A stretch of 64,000 nucleotides of DNA from Phycisphaeraceae bacterium (lineage in GTDB: Bacteria; Planctomycetota; Phycisphaerae; Phycisphaerales; Zrk34). Of this stretch, positions 37,877-46,993 are shown piece by piece; position 1 is the first letter of the stretch, and each line of letters opens with the position of its first letter. The translations under genes and the position numbers were made by a program. The notes under the pieces were generated by a model that searched no databases, was not told the DNA's origin, and saw nothing but the letters and a program-made list of their open reading frames with translations. The stretch lies in assembly GCA_028282685.1 (NCBI GenBank), contig JANQHK010000087.1, positions 65,688 to 129,687 on the forward strand. The letters run 5' to 3'.

Positions 37877-38167
37877 TCAGTGGGCCGTTAATATTTCCAA
37901 CCGGTGGGCATTGAGCACAAACCGCGGATCATCACGTAGCTGACGGACAATTCGGTCCAGCATGCTCTGCGCGTGGTCGGCGGCGTTGCTGACGGCCGCA
38001 ATGCCCAGTTGAGCGACGCGATGCTGCTCGTGCCAATCCACTTCGGCCACCGCCACCAGGTAATCGCGGTGCAGCCGATCCTTGACCGAACGGACCACAC
38101 GCCGCTTGTCTTTCAGACTCATGGCGTCGGGCAGGTACAGCTCGACCTGGAGCACACCCACAACCAT
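37877..38167 (-). CDS. DUF503 family protein (YlxP-like)
   Basis: A 96-residue protein of the DUF503 family, named YlxP in Bacillus, where it also lies between infB and rbfA. The MVVGVLQVELYLPDAMSLKDKR start is the family hallmark, with the ferredoxin-like beta-alpha-beta pattern continuing through VAVAEVDWHEQ and VAVSNAADHAQ-type segments. It starts 3 bp after infB. Genomic position suggests a role in ribosome assembly or translation initiation, but no biochemical function is established. Confidence 0.92.
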   Translation of the reverse strand: MVVGVLQVELYLPDAMSLKDKRRVVRSVKDRLHRDYLVAVAEVDWHEQHRVAQLGIAAVSNAADHAQSMLDRIVRQLRDDPRFVLNAHRLEILTAH

Positions 38168-38170
38168 GGC

Positions 38171-40978
38171 TTACAACGTCTTCTTCACCTCGGCGGTTTC
38201 GTAACATTCGAGGATATCGCCAGCGCGGATATCGTCGTACCCGTCGATGCTCATGCCGCATTCCATGCCCGCACGGACTTCCTTGGTATCGTCCTTGAAG
38301 CGTTTCAGGGAGGACAGCAGCCGGTCGTGCTCGATGACGATATCGTCGCGCGTCACGCGGATCAGCGCGTTGCGGCGGACCTCGCCGTCCGTCACGTAAC
38401 AACCGGCAACCATGCCCACTTTCGAGACCCGGAAGACCTCGCGAACCTCGGCATGACCGACCACCTTCTCGCGCAGTTCCGGGGCAAGCATGCCTTCCAG
38501 GGCGGCCTTGACGTCGTCGATGATGTCGTAGATCACGCGGTAAAGGCGGATATCCACGCCACGCTGTTCCGCTTCGCTGCGGGCGTGCTGCGAGGCGATC
38601 ACCTGAAAACCGATGATGACCGCATCGGAGGCCTCGGCGAGGGTGACGTCGGCCTCGGTGATGCCGCCCACGGCCGAGTGGAGGACGCGCACGTGGACTT
38701 CGGCGTTGTCTTTGCCGACCTCTTCCAGCGTCTTGCGCAATACTTCGACCGAACCCTGCACGTCGGCCTTGATCACCACGCGCAACTCGTGGACCTGTCC
38801 GGCCTGCATCTGCTGAAAAACGGTATCCAGCGAAACCTTGCTGGTGGCGGCCAGTTCCTGCTTGCGCTCCTTGTCGCGCGTCTGTTCGGCGATTTCCTGG
38901 GCCTTCTTGAGGGTGTCGGTGATGTAGAACTTGTCACCGGCATCGGGCACTTCGCTGATGCCGCTGATCTCCACGGGCGTGGCCGGGCCCACCTGTTCCT
39001 GGCGCTGGCCGCGATCGTCGATCATGTCGCGCACGCGCCCCTCGGCGCGGCCCATCACGATGAAATCGCCGACTTTGAGCTGACCGCCGCGCACCAGAAT
39101 GCGCGCGACCGCACCGCGCCCCTCGCTGAGCTCGGCCTCGATCACCTGCCCGTAGGCCGCGCCGCCGTAGTCGGCTTTCAGGTCCAGCAGTTCGGCCTGG
39201 TAGTCGAGCATTTCCATCAGTTCGGTCACGCCTTCGCCGGTGACGGCCGAGGTCTTGAGCACCTCGGTATCGCCGCCCCACTCCACGGGGTTCAGTTCCA
39301 GTTCGGCCAGTTGACCGAGAATCCGCCGGATGTTGTCCTCGGTGGCCTGGGGGGTGTCGATCTTGTTCAGCGCGATGACGACGGGCACACCGGCGGCCTT
39401 GGCGTGGTTGATCGACTCGACGGTCTGCGGCATGACGCCGTCGTCCGCCGCGACGACCACCACCACGATGTCGGTCAGGTTCGCCCCGCGGGCGCGCATG
39501 CTGGTGAAGGCTTCGTGGCCGGGCGTATCGAGAAAGACCACGGTCTTGTCGGCGCCGTCGGTGCCGCGAATGGTCGCGCGGTACGCGCCAATGTGCTGGG
39601 TGATGCCGCCGGCTTCATGCACGGCCACGTCGGCCTGGCGAATGCGGTCCAAGAGGGAGGTCTTGCCGTGGTCCACGTGCCCGAGCACCGCCACCACCGG
39701 CGGACGACGCTTCACATCAATCGGCTCGCGTCTTTCCAGTTCCTCGGCGACCAGGTCTTCGGCGCTGCGGGCTTCCTTGACGAGCAGTTCGATGTTGTAT
39801 TCCAGGCAAACTTCCATGGCCAACTCGGTATCGATGATCTGGTTGATCGTGGCCATGACGCCCTTGTTGAACAGAAACTTGACGACATCGGCGCCCTTGA
39901 TGCCGGTGGCCGCGGACAGGTCTTTGATGGTGAGCGGCTCTTCGACTTCCACCTTGCCGCCGACCTGGGCGGGCGTCTGCGCGGTACCGCCGCCACCGAC
40001 GCGCGTTTTCAGATCGTGCTGGCGACGGCGGAGGAATCCGCCGGATCGACTGAGACGCTCCTCACGCTCGATCAGGTCCTGCTCGGAGAACTTGCCCTTG
40101 AGGGTATGCTCGGCGGTCGCGGAACGGCCGCGCCGTCCGGCGCTCTCACCGCGGCCTCCGCCTCCACTGCCGCCGCCGCGCTTGCGACGCGGGGATCGTC
40201 CGTAATCTTCCTCGCCCGGCTTGCCGCCGGCGCCCTTGCCGCGCTCCGGTCCACGCGAACGCAGCAGATCGGATTGCTGTGCGGCGACGTCTTCGGTCTG
40301 ACGACGGGGACGCGGAGCACGGATCTCGTCCGGCTTCTCGATGCGCACCACCTTCGGTCCCTGCAACTTCGCCTGCTTGGGCGCTTCCAGCTTCGGACCG
40401 GCCGGCTTCACTTCCTTGGGACGCTGGGGGACGTTCGGTTTGGCGACCGTCTCGGGCGTGAGTTCCACCTCCAGTTGCGGCGGCGCCTCGGCGGGCTCTT
40501 CTTCCTTCGGCTTGGGCTTGGGCTTGGCCTTGCGAGCCCGCGTGGCCTTGCCCGCCTTCCTGGGCGCAGCCGTTTCTTCAGCTTCCTCGGCAGGCGCCTG
40601 GGCAGGGGTTTCCGTGACGGAGGGTGGCGCTTTAGCTTCGGTGTCGGCTTCGACTCCAGTTTCGGCGGGCGCTTCGGTCACCGGGGCATCTTCAGCCGCT
40701 GCCGCAGTCGCTTCGGGTTCCGGCTTCTTCTTGGCCCGTTTGCGGGCACGCGCCTTCGCCTGGGTGACGTCGACCTTCTCAGCGGTCTCGACAGCGGTAT
40801 GCGTGCTGGGCTCGGCCTCACTGAACCATTCCTTGATGGTCATCTCCAGGCCGATCTTCACGGTGGACATGTGATTATCGATACCCGGCACAGACTCCGC
40901 CTGGCACTTGGCTACGATATCCTTGGAGTTGACGCCCAACGCCTTGGCAATTTCGTAGACTCGTTTGGCCTTAGCCAA
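38171..40978 (-). CDS. infB: Translation initiation factor IF-2
   Basis: A 935-residue GTPase that brings fMet-tRNA to the 30S subunit. The first 52 residues form an IF2_N-type module ([17 protein letters not shown]). Residues about 60-310 are a low-complexity region, first Ala/Glu/Pro-rich and then Arg/Gly-rich. A second IF2_N module ([19 protein letters not shown]) precedes the G domain with [12 protein letters not shown] near residue 430, DTPGHEAF, and NKIDTPQA. Domains II-IV follow in full, ending [18 protein letters not shown]. It is flanked by nusA and the DUF503 gene. Confidence 0.98.
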   Translation of the reverse strand: MAKAKRVYEIAKALGVNSKDIVAKCQAESVPGIDNHMSTVKIGLEMTIKEWFSEAEPSTHTAVETAEKVDVTQAKARARKRAKKKPEPEATAAAAEDAPVTEAPAETGVEADTEAKAPPSVTETPAQAPAEEAEETAAPRKAGKATRARKAKPKPKPKEEEPAEAPPQLEVELTPETVAKPNVPQRPKEVKPAGPKLEAPKQAKLQGPKVVRIEKPDEIRAPRPRRQTEDVAAQQSDLLRSRGPERGKGAGGKPGEEDYGRSPRRKRGGGSGGGGRGESAGRRGRSATAEHTLKGKFSEQDLIEREERLSRSGGFLRRRQHDLKTRVGGGGTAQTPAQVGGKVEVEEPLTIKDLSAATGIKGADVVKFLFNKGVMATINQIIDTELAMEVCLEYNIELLVKEARSAEDLVAEELERREPIDVKRRPPVVAVLGHVDHGKTSLLDRIRQADVAVHEAGGITQHIGAYRATIRGTDGADKTVVFLDTPGHEAFTSMRARGANLTDIVVVVVAADDGVMPQTVESINHAKAAGVPVVIALNKIDTPQATEDNIRRILGQLAELELNPVEWGGDTEVLKTSAVTGEGVTELMEMLDYQAELLDLKADYGGAAYGQVIEAELSEGRGAVARILVRGGQLKVGDFIVMGRAEGRVRDMIDDRGQRQEQVGPATPVEISGISEVPDAGDKFYITDTLKKAQEIAEQTRDKERKQELAATSKVSLDTVFQQMQAGQVHELRVVIKADVQGSVEVLRKTLEEVGKDNAEVHVRVLHSAVGGITEADVTLAEASDAVIIGFQVIASQHARSEAEQRGVDIRLYRVIYDIIDDVKAALEGMLAPELREKVVGHAEVREVFRVSKVGMVAGCYVTDGEVRRNALIRVTRDDIVIEHDRLLSSLKRFKDDTKEVRAGMECGMSIDGYDDIRAGDILECYETAEVKKTL

Positions 40979-41037
40979 TACTCAGCTCCTTGGAACGACC
41001 ACGACCGAACTCACCATCCATCCGGTATCCGCGGTGA

Positions 41038-42504
41038 TTACTGGGGCGACTCCTCCTGCGAGTCGTCGGCCTGGGATTCACTGTCACGTTCGTCTTCGAC
41101 CGGGGCGGCGGCTTCCGCTTCCGCCTCGGGTTCTTGTCCTCGCGAGAGCAGGGAGACGATGTCCTCCTCCTGTCCGTCTTCGCCGCCGGCTTCGCTTTCA
41201 GCCGGCGTTGCGGATTCATCGTCATCCCCGCCGATACCCAACAGATCAAGCACCTCCGACTTGGCCGCCTCGGACTCCGCTGCTTCGGCGGCCGCGGCCT
41301 CGGCGCGGCGCTGCTCGGCTTCTTCCTTGTCCTTCTGCTGCTGTACAGCCACTTCCTTGCCCTTGGCCGAGCAGATTTCGATGCACTTGTTCGCCAACTC
41401 CTCGGTCAGGCCGGCTTCGTTGAGCTGTTCCAGCAGCGCCTCGGCGCCGACTTCCTCGATATCGAACACGCTGATGTAACCCAGCGCGACCATGCGATCG
41501 AGGATGTCGTCGACCATGCCCTCGATGCTGCGCAAAGTCTGTTCGAGAATGTCCAGACCCTTGGAGAACTCGTCGGGCGTGAGGATGTCAACATCCCAGC
41601 CGGTCAGCCGAGCCGCCAGACGCACATTCTGCCCCCGCTTGCCGATGGCCAGGGAGAGCTGGTCTTCGTTGACGACCACGGTGGCGCGGCCGAGCTCGAA
41701 GCAGAGCGAGATTTCAACCACCTCGGCCGGCCGCAACGCGTTGGCGATCAGCACCTGCGAGGATTCGTTCCACCGCACGATGTCGATCTTCTCACCGCCC
41801 AGTTCATCGACGATGTTCTTGATCCGGCTGCCGCGCACGCCCACGCACGCGCCCACGGCGTCGACCTTGGAATCGATCGAACTGACGGCAACCTTGGTGC
41901 GGTGTCCCGGCTCACGCGCCAGGGCCTTGACCTCGATGATCCGCTCGTTGACCTCGGGCACCTCGACCTCGAACAGACGTCGGATGAACTCCGGCGCGGC
42001 GCGGGAGAGGATGATCTTCACCTGGCTTCCGGACTCGCGCACATCGAGAATCAGGCAGCGCACGCGCTCGCCGGGGGAATGCTGTTCGCCGGGAATCTGC
42101 TCGGAGCGCGGCATGAAGGCCTCGGCCCGACCGATCTGCACCACCAGCGAGCCGCCTTCGTACCTCTGGGCGGTGCCGGTGACCACCTCGCCGATCCGCT
42201 GGCTGAATTCCTCGAAGATGCTGGCGCGCTCGTCTTCGCGGAACTTCTGGATCATCACCTGCTTGGCGGTTTGCGCGGGGATGCGCCCGAGTGTCTCGAG
42301 AGGAATCTGCTCGGGGCCGCGGAATATTTTGATCTCGCCGGTCAGGCGATCGACTTCGCTGGTGAACTCGTCTGTATCTTCAGCACCAAAGTGCTTTCGC
42401 GCGGCGGACACCATGGCCTGTTCGATATCGTGGAACAGCGATTCCTTTTCGACATTCCGGTCGCGTGCGATGGCATCGATGATGCGTAACATTTCGTTGT
42501 TCAT
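41038..42504 (-). CDS. nusA: Transcription termination/antitermination factor NusA
   Basis: A 488-residue NusA. The N-terminal polymerase-binding domain spans about 1-125 (LFHDIEQAMVSAARKHFG). The S1 domain follows (IGEVVTGTAQRYEGGSLVVQ), then KH1 and KH2 with VGACVGVRGSRIKNIVDELGG and LAIGKRGQNVRLAARL. A short helical domain (YISVFDIEEVGAEALLEQL, about 345-385) resembles one AR-type repeat. The last 90 residues are strongly acidic, longer than usual. It leads the nusA-infB-rbfA block. rimP, usually upstream, is not present. The start has AGGAAA about five bases upstream. Confidence 0.97.
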   Translation of the reverse strand: MNNEMLRIIDAIARDRNVEKESLFHDIEQAMVSAARKHFGAEDTDEFTSEVDRLTGEIKIFRGPEQIPLETLGRIPAQTAKQVMIQKFREDERASIFEEFSQRIGEVVTGTAQRYEGGSLVVQIGRAEAFMPRSEQIPGEQHSPGERVRCLILDVRESGSQVKIILSRAAPEFIRRLFEVEVPEVNERIIEVKALAREPGHRTKVAVSSIDSKVDAVGACVGVRGSRIKNIVDELGGEKIDIVRWNESSQVLIANALRPAEVVEISLCFELGRATVVVNEDQLSLAIGKRGQNVRLAARLTGWDVDILTPDEFSKGLDILEQTLRSIEGMVDDILDRMVALGYISVFDIEEVGAEALLEQLNEAGLTEELANKCIEICSAKGKEVAVQQQKDKEEAEQRRAEAAAAEAAESEAAKSEVLDLLGIGGDDDESATPAESEAGGEDGQEEDIVSLLSRGQEPEAEAEAAAPVEDERDSESQADDSQEESPQ

Positions 42505-42923
42505 GAGCGTTTCCTATTCGGTTGTCGCCGGCGCGGAGCCGGGCCTTATTTGGTTGTGCAAGCTTCAGGCAGTCACCCCGATGGGGGTGTTAAAAAAGTC
42601 GAGCCACAACGGCGAGTAAAAACGCCGCGTGGCCCACGTTGACGCCGCGCCCCATCGGGACGGGCCGACCGTGATGGCGCCGTGCCATCAGGCCATGGGC
42701 GCCTCCCTTCGCCGCTTCGCGTGCGGGCATCGCCGACGAACGTCGGAACCGCCGTGAGCTTGGAAAAACTCACCGTTCATCGCGTTCGTCCGGATCGTGG
42801 GCCATGCGTGGTCATCATCGCATTCACCTGTTCTACTCTTTTCCGTCACGAATCAGCGGCCATCCGCCTAAGTCATTTCAATTACGAATCTTTCATGATA
42901 AACACCCTCGTCGGGCTGTCAAG
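42505..42923. other. Divergent spacer between nusA and pyrK
   Basis: No gene is supported here. A perfect 6-bp hairpin CACCCC/GGGGTG (42574-42579 with 42584-42589) lies 70-85 nt before the nusA start. Two GGCGCC palindromes lie near 42675-42707. A clear nusA promoter was not found. The pyrK promoter is listed separately. Confidence 0.5.
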
Positions 42924-42952
42924 CTGACCGGCCCTCTCGGCTGTGTTATAGT
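42924..42952 (+). promoter_or_regulatory. pyrK promoter giving a probable leaderless mRNA
   Basis: CTGACC (42924-42929) and TATAGT (42947-42952) are 17 bp apart, and the -10 ends seven bases before the ATG at 42960. Transcription would start at or next to the A of the start codon. No Shine-Dalgarno sequence is present. Confidence 0.6.
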
Positions 42953-42959
42953 GGTCGCT

Positions 42960-43955
42960 ATGGACGCGGCTGCCCCCTCCAAACCACGCCAGCGCTTCAC
43001 GGCTACGGTCACCCGGAACACGCGTCTGTGCAACGAACATTATCGGCTGATTCTGCGGATCGCCTGCTCTGCCGACTTTCCCGCCACCTGGCCGGGGCAA
43101 TTTATACAACTCGGCTGTGGCCCGGAGGTTGGGGACGAATCCAGGGATGACGTGATCGAATGGCCCGTCGGACAAGCCCCGCGTTTGGCGCAGCAGGAAC
43201 TGACCGAGCCGAGGGCTTTTCTGCGCCGGCCGTTTTCCCTGGCCGGGCGACAGGACACGCCGCAGGGCACGGAGTTGACGATCATCTACCGCGTGGTCGG
43301 CCTGGGAACGCAATGGCTGCAATCGCTGAAAGCCGGCGATGCAACCGACCTGATCGGGCCGCTGGGAAACCGATTCACTTTCCCGCAGGACAAATCAATC
43401 GGGCTGATGGTGGGCGGCGGCGTGGGGCTGCCCCCGATGCTCTACCTCGCCGAGGCGATGCGCCAAGCCGGGTGGGAGGGCTGTGCGTTCGTCGGAGCCA
43501 CCACCGCCGACCTGCTGCCGATCACGTGGACCGACACACCACCAGACACCACCGGCCAACCCGCACAATCCATTGAAGAATTTTCCGTACACGCGTATCC
43601 CGCCGTGGTAACGACCGACGACGGCTCACTTGGATTGCGGGGACTGATCACCGACGGCCTGACCAGCTACATGGAACGCATGAACGAAGCCGACCGCCGC
43701 CGCGCCGTCATCTTCACCTGCGGACCGCACGGCATGATGGCCGCCGTGGCCGCACTGGCACAAAAATACGGAGTCGACTGCCAGGCCTGCCTGGAGCAGG
43801 CAATGGCCTGCGGCGTGGGAACCTGCCAGTCCTGCATCGTCAAAATCCGCGAAGAAGATCACCCCCACGACACACTGCCCGACAGCTCCGGCTGGCGGTA
43901 TCGTCTGACCTGCACCGACGGCCCGGTCTTCGAAGCCCATCAAGTCATCTGGTGA
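42960..43955 (+). CDS. pyrK: Dihydroorotate dehydrogenase electron transfer subunit (PyrK)
   Basis: A 331-residue iron-sulfur flavoprotein that passes electrons from class 1B dihydroorotate dehydrogenase (PyrD) to NAD+. The FAD-binding barrel has RRPFSLAG (about residues 80-87), the NAD-binding part has VGGGVGLPPMLYLA, and the 2Fe-2S cluster cysteines are in CLEQAMACGVGTCQSC plus a later Cys near the end (RLTCTDGP). The ATG at 42960 is selected because a -10 box lies seven bases before it and the 52 upstream codons are not protein-like. Two insertions make it longer than the usual 260 residues. pyrD is not adjacent. A repeat element begins at its stop codon. Confidence 0.92.
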   Translation: MDAAAPSKPRQRFTATVTRNTRLCNEHYRLILRIACSADFPATWPGQFIQLGCGPEVGDESRDDVIEWPVGQAPRLAQQELTEPRAFLRRPFSLAGRQDTPQGTELTIIYRVVGLGTQWLQSLKAGDATDLIGPLGNRFTFPQDKSIGLMVGGGVGLPPMLYLAEAMRQAGWEGCAFVGATTADLLPITWTDTPPDTTGQPAQSIEEFSVHAYPAVVTTDDGSLGLRGLITDGLTSYMERMNEADRRRAVIFTCGPHGMMAAVAALAQKYGVDCQACLEQAMACGVGTCQSCIVKIREEDHPHDTLPDSSGWRYRLTCTDGPVFEAHQVIW

Positions 43956-44062
43956 GTTGGCTAACTGGTCTAACCGGTTGATTGGCCAATTGGTTGTTTG
44001 GTTGATTGGTAAACAAGCCGGACCTGAGTTGGAGGCGAAGTCGACAACGAAGGTCCGGATCC
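43953..44062 (+). repeat. Structured 3' intergenic repeat, copy A
   Basis: It begins at the pyrK stop. GGTTGATTGG-type units are followed by CAAGCCGGACCTGAGT (44014-44029) and ACGAAGGTCCGGAT. CCGGACC (44018-44024) pairs perfectly with GGTCCGG (44052-44058). A related sequence occurs in inverted orientation at 46881-46993. The two share a 16-nt identical core. Confidence 0.6.
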
Positions 44063-44092
44063 TGATCGCTCAATCACATCTGCAATAGATTC

Positions 44093-44114
44093 CCCCGGGC
44101 AAGCCCGTGGTTTT
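44093..44114 (+). terminator. Weak hairpin with T-tract after pyrK
   Basis: CGGG (44096-44099) pairs with CCCG (44104-44107) with flanking C-G pairs across one mismatch, followed by TTTT. It is a modest terminator candidate for the pyrK transcript. It is read in the opposite direction from the stronger one at 44127-44159. Confidence 0.35.
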
Positions 44115-44126
44115 CTGAAAGGAACG

Positions 44127-44159
44127 AAAAAAAGACCTAGCCCGTTTTACCGGGCCAGG
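44127..44159 (-). terminator. Rho-independent terminator of the PEP-CTERM gene
   Basis: On the minus strand a 9-bp stem (complement of 44136-44144 with 44151-44159, one G-U pair, 6-nt loop) is followed by a T-run complementary to the seven A residues at 44127-44133. It lies about 65 bp after the PEP-CTERM stop. Confidence 0.8.
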
Positions 44160-44225
44160 CCACTGAAAGAAGTTTGATTGAAACGCGGATCGTCACATAC
44201 GCATCACAATCATTCTGCCAAATCT

Positions 44226-44888
44226 TTACGCCCTGCGGCAGCGGATCATCATCAGACCGCCGAGACTCAGCAGCGCCAGCGAGGCGGGTTCGGGAATCAC
44301 ACTGGCACTGGCGTAATCATCGGCAATGATCAGGTTGGCTATCGTCACCTGTCCGTTGTTACGGTTTCGGATATTGTTGAAACCCTCGAACGCGTGAGTC
44401 GTGCTGGTGATGCTGGCGTCCGGCGTTCCTTCCGTGGCTTGGTTAACGAACAAATCCAGAACGTCGGGGTCTCCACCATCGATTATGGTGAGTTTGCCAA
44501 CCAGCCGTACGGTTGATCCGACGACGTAGGCGATGCCGCTTTCATCGGTGGGATTGCCGTTCTTGCCACTGACCGTGTATTCCAGAGATTCCCAGCCGTT
44601 GCCGATCAGGGCTCTTTCTTCGCTGTTAGCGAAGAGATTTAAGCCACCAAAAAACCCGCCGGTTCCGGTTTCTGAGTTATTGTTGTTGATCGTCACATCA
44701 AACCCGATGTACACCGTTCCGCCGTCATTCACCGTGTCAATCCAGTCACCGGTGTCGTTGGAGGTGTCGATCAGGACGACCTCACCGTTGGTGACCACGG
44801 AGGGACCGGGCACGGACTGGATCACTGCGGCCGTGGCGGTGCCGATGCTCAATCCGAGGGCGGCGAGTGTCAGCATGATGATTTTCAT
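44226..44888 (-). CDS. Exported PEP-CTERM sorting-signal protein
   Basis: A 220-residue exported protein. A signal peptide occupies about 1-20 (MLTLAALGLSIGTATA). The mature part is Gly/Asn/Thr-rich and beta-like, with no catalytic motif. The C-terminus is a standard PEP-CTERM signal: VIPEPASLALLSLGG followed by a hydrophobic stretch and RCRRA. Such proteins are cleaved by exosortase and linked with exopolysaccharide or biofilm matrix. The exosortase must be encoded elsewhere. AGGAG lies seven bases before the start, and a strong terminator follows. It is divergent from the XylR-type regulator. Lower GC than its neighbours and an Asn-rich composition suggest different evolutionary constraints or transfer. 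Confidence 0.88.
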   Translation of the reverse strand: MKIIMLTLAALGLSIGTATAAVIQSVPGPSVVTNGEVVLIDTSNDTGDWIDTVNDGGTVYIGFDVTINNNNSETGTGGFFGGLNLFANSEERALIGNGWESLEYTVSGKNGNPTDESGIAYVVGSTVRLVGKLTIIDGGDPDVLDLFVNQATEGTPDASITSTTHAFEGFNNIRNRNNGQVTIANLIIADDYASASVIPEPASLALLSLGGLMMIRCRRA

Positions 44889-45472
44889 TTCGAATCTCCT
44901 TTCTGTTGTTTCCTTCTTCTTCAGGACGTGTTGACGTTGCGTCTCTTTGGCTCTCTAAGAGACCTTCTCCAGTTCGTCTCGCCCGGGAACACCCCGAGCA
45001 TATAGCTTTCTCACTTAACTTCTGACTTCTCACGGCTGACTCTTGTGTTCCAGTGGCATTCCTCCTTTTCTCTCAACCCATATCTTTATTTTTTATTATT
45101 TATAAAATACAAAGTTTTTTCCTATGTTTTTATGGCCCCACCTATTTCCTTTGCACCGTTCGTGACACCACTTTTCGCTCAACACGGCCTTGGCTCGCGT
45201 CGTTGTGAACTCTCCTCGCGCGGACGGGGCCTCCAGCGCTCTCTTAAACTCCAGCCATCAGCATGATTTTTCTTGCCGGCGACTGACGCTTTCTTCACTT
45301 GTCAATAAGTCGGCGACACTTCAAACGACCGGGTCAAGCCGACACTCTTTCTTCTTGTGGTAGCGGCTGGCCGTCAGTTCTCAGCCACCCGTTACTTCTT
45401 ATCGGAGCTGCCGACTGGCTGGAGGGCCGGGCGGGCTCTTTTCTCTCTCAATATCGTGTCGGGCATTCCATC
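44889..45472. other. AT-rich divergent spacer between PEP-CTERM gene and XylR-type regulator
   Basis: No gene is supported. A 60-bp stretch around 45073-45135 is almost pure A/T, in sharp contrast to the rest of the window. On the minus strand it offers several overlapping -10-like sequences (TATAAA, TAATAA) for the PEP-CTERM gene, which would have a leader of about 200 nt. CTCT/AGAG short inverted repeats lie near 44945-44960. Confidence 0.55.
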
Positions 45473-45501
45473 TTGTCAGAATGCTTTAGCAGTCATACTA
45501 T
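45473..45501 (+). promoter_or_regulatory. Promoter of the XylR-type regulator
   Basis: TTGTCA (45473-45478) and TACTAT (45496-45501) are separated by 17 bp. The start would be near 45508, giving a 65-nt leader ending in GGGAGG before the ATG at 45573. Confidence 0.65.
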
Positions 45502-45572
45502 ACGTCATGGCAGGTGATGATGGGTGCCAAAATAGTGATCTGAGGCGACAGCATTTCTGGGAGGATTCGAAC

Positions 45573-46757
45573 ATGGCACCAAGGCGACGCATCGCCATTG
45601 CGTTGAACCTGGAAGAAGTGGTCCCGTATCACCACGATGTCTTTGCCGGCACACAGCGCTATGCCGCTGAGCATGCGCAGTGGGAATGTGTCATTGACGA
45701 GCATCCCTTTCGAAAAGAGCTGAGCGGCATCGAGCCATACCGGAAATACGATGGGGTGATCGCCCGCGCCACACCGACACTGACCCGGCGGCTCAAACGT
45801 CTCGGTGTCCCCCTGGTCAACACGTGGTTTCAGCAGGCCCGGCCGGGCCTGCCCGGCGTGTACAGTGACTTTGCACAGATGGGCCGGCTTGCCGCGGAGC
45901 ATCTTCTGGAGCGTGGATTCCGAAACCTCAGCTACCTGCTAGTCCCGGAAGAAAAAGGTTCTGAATCGCTCGGCGAGGCCTTCGTGCAATGCATTCAAGA
46001 AGAGGGCGGCCACTGCCTGGTCCATGAATGTCCCTCAGGTTTTTACGCTGATCCGGCGTATTGGACATTCCTGGTGAAGCGCTTGAGCCATTGGCTGGAT
46101 CAATTGTCACGGCCGATGGCCCTGTTCATCAATGTCCCCCTGCTGGCGCGCATTGCGATCAGCTTATGCCGCAATCGCGGTTGGCAGGTGCCCCAGGATC
46201 TGGCCATCATGTGTGAAATCGATATCCAGCAGGTGGTGGGATGCACGGCTCCGCAAATCAGCGCCATCGATGTGAACTACGAACGGGTCGGCTACGAGGC
46301 GGCGGCGCTGCTGGATCGGTTGATGGACGGAGAGCCACCGCCCACCAAGCCGATCCTCATCCCGCCCAAAGGCGTGATCGCACGGGAATCGACGGATTAC
46401 TTCGCCGTGGAGGACGAGGTGGTGGCCGAGGCGCTGCGTTACATTGCATCGCGGTTGCGTCGTCCGCTGACCGTGGAACAGATATCGGAGGAGATCGCGG
46501 TATCGCCGCGGACTTTGCAAAGGCGGTTCGAGGCGGCCTTGGGGCGACCGGTCAGCGCGGAAATCCGTCGCCTGCGTCTGGAAAAGGCCAAGCGCATGCT
46601 CGGGGAACCGGATCGGCAGATCCAGGAAATTGCGCGGCAAACCGGTTTCGGCACACACCACCAGATGAACCATGTGTTTCAGCGCGAACTGAGCACTAGC
46701 CCCAGCGCCTACCGCAAGAAGATCCTGGGAGAAAGGGATTTTGGAACGGATCGATGA
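45573..46757 (+). CDS. XylR-type transcriptional regulator (LacI-like sensor plus AraC HTH)
   Basis: A 394-residue regulator. Residues 1-270 form a periplasmic-binding-like sensor domain as in XylR and LacI proteins (start MAPRRRIAIALNLEE, HDVFAGTQRYAAEH, later ISAIDVNYERVGYEAA). Residues 285-385 form a double AraC-type HTH (LTVEQISEEIAVSPRTLQRRF and IQEIARQTGFGTHHQMNHVF). The length matches E. coli XylR (392). The ATG at 45573 has GGGAGG about eight bases upstream. The ligand is probably a sugar, but no sugar-metabolism gene adjoins it. The divergent PEP-CTERM gene is the natural candidate target. Confidence 0.92.
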   Translation: MAPRRRIAIALNLEEVVPYHHDVFAGTQRYAAEHAQWECVIDEHPFRKELSGIEPYRKYDGVIARATPTLTRRLKRLGVPLVNTWFQQARPGLPGVYSDFAQMGRLAAEHLLERGFRNLSYLLVPEEKGSESLGEAFVQCIQEEGGHCLVHECPSGFYADPAYWTFLVKRLSHWLDQLSRPMALFINVPLLARIAISLCRNRGWQVPQDLAIMCEIDIQQVVGCTAPQISAIDVNYERVGYEAAALLDRLMDGEPPPTKPILIPPKGVIARESTDYFAVEDEVVAEALRYIASRLRRPLTVEQISEEIAVSPRTLQRRFEAALGRPVSAEIRRLRLEKAKRMLGEPDRQIQEIARQTGFGTHHQMNHVFQRELSTSPSAYRKKILGERDFGTDR

Positions 46758-46880
46758 AGCGGTTGAATGGATAATCCTGCTTTGGGACTTTTCTAGAAAT
46801 CCCGGACGCAATGCCGGATGCAAAAACACGGCCCGCAGAAACGGACCGTGACGCCGTACAAATGAACGCGTTAGAAGCCC

Positions 46881-46993
46881 ATCCGGACTTTCGTCGTCCT
46901 TCGACAAGCTCGGGACTACTCAGGTCCGGCTTGGGAGATAACCAACGGAGTTACCAATTAACCAGTTAAGCCATTAACCGGTCAACCCACTCA
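46881..46993 (-). repeat. Structured 3' intergenic repeat, copy B
   Basis: Read on the minus strand it begins at the stop codon of the NYN gene, continues with GGTTAATTGGT-type units, then the same 16-nt core CAAGCCGGACCTGAGT and ACGAAAGTCCGGAT. CCGGAC (46929-46924) pairs with GTCCGG (46888-46883). It mirrors copy A at 43953-44062 in position relative to a stop codon and in order of parts. Confidence 0.6.

Noticed and set aside
37973-41479. 1168-codon open frame on the plus strand opposite infB and nusA
   Set aside because: Antisense shadow of infB; the repetitive Ala/Ser/Arg end merely mirrors the low-complexity region of IF-2.
44782-45033. 83-codon minus-strand frame overlapping the PEP-CTERM start
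   Set aside because: It overlaps the signal peptide in another frame, has Arg/Glu-rich random composition and no conserved motif.
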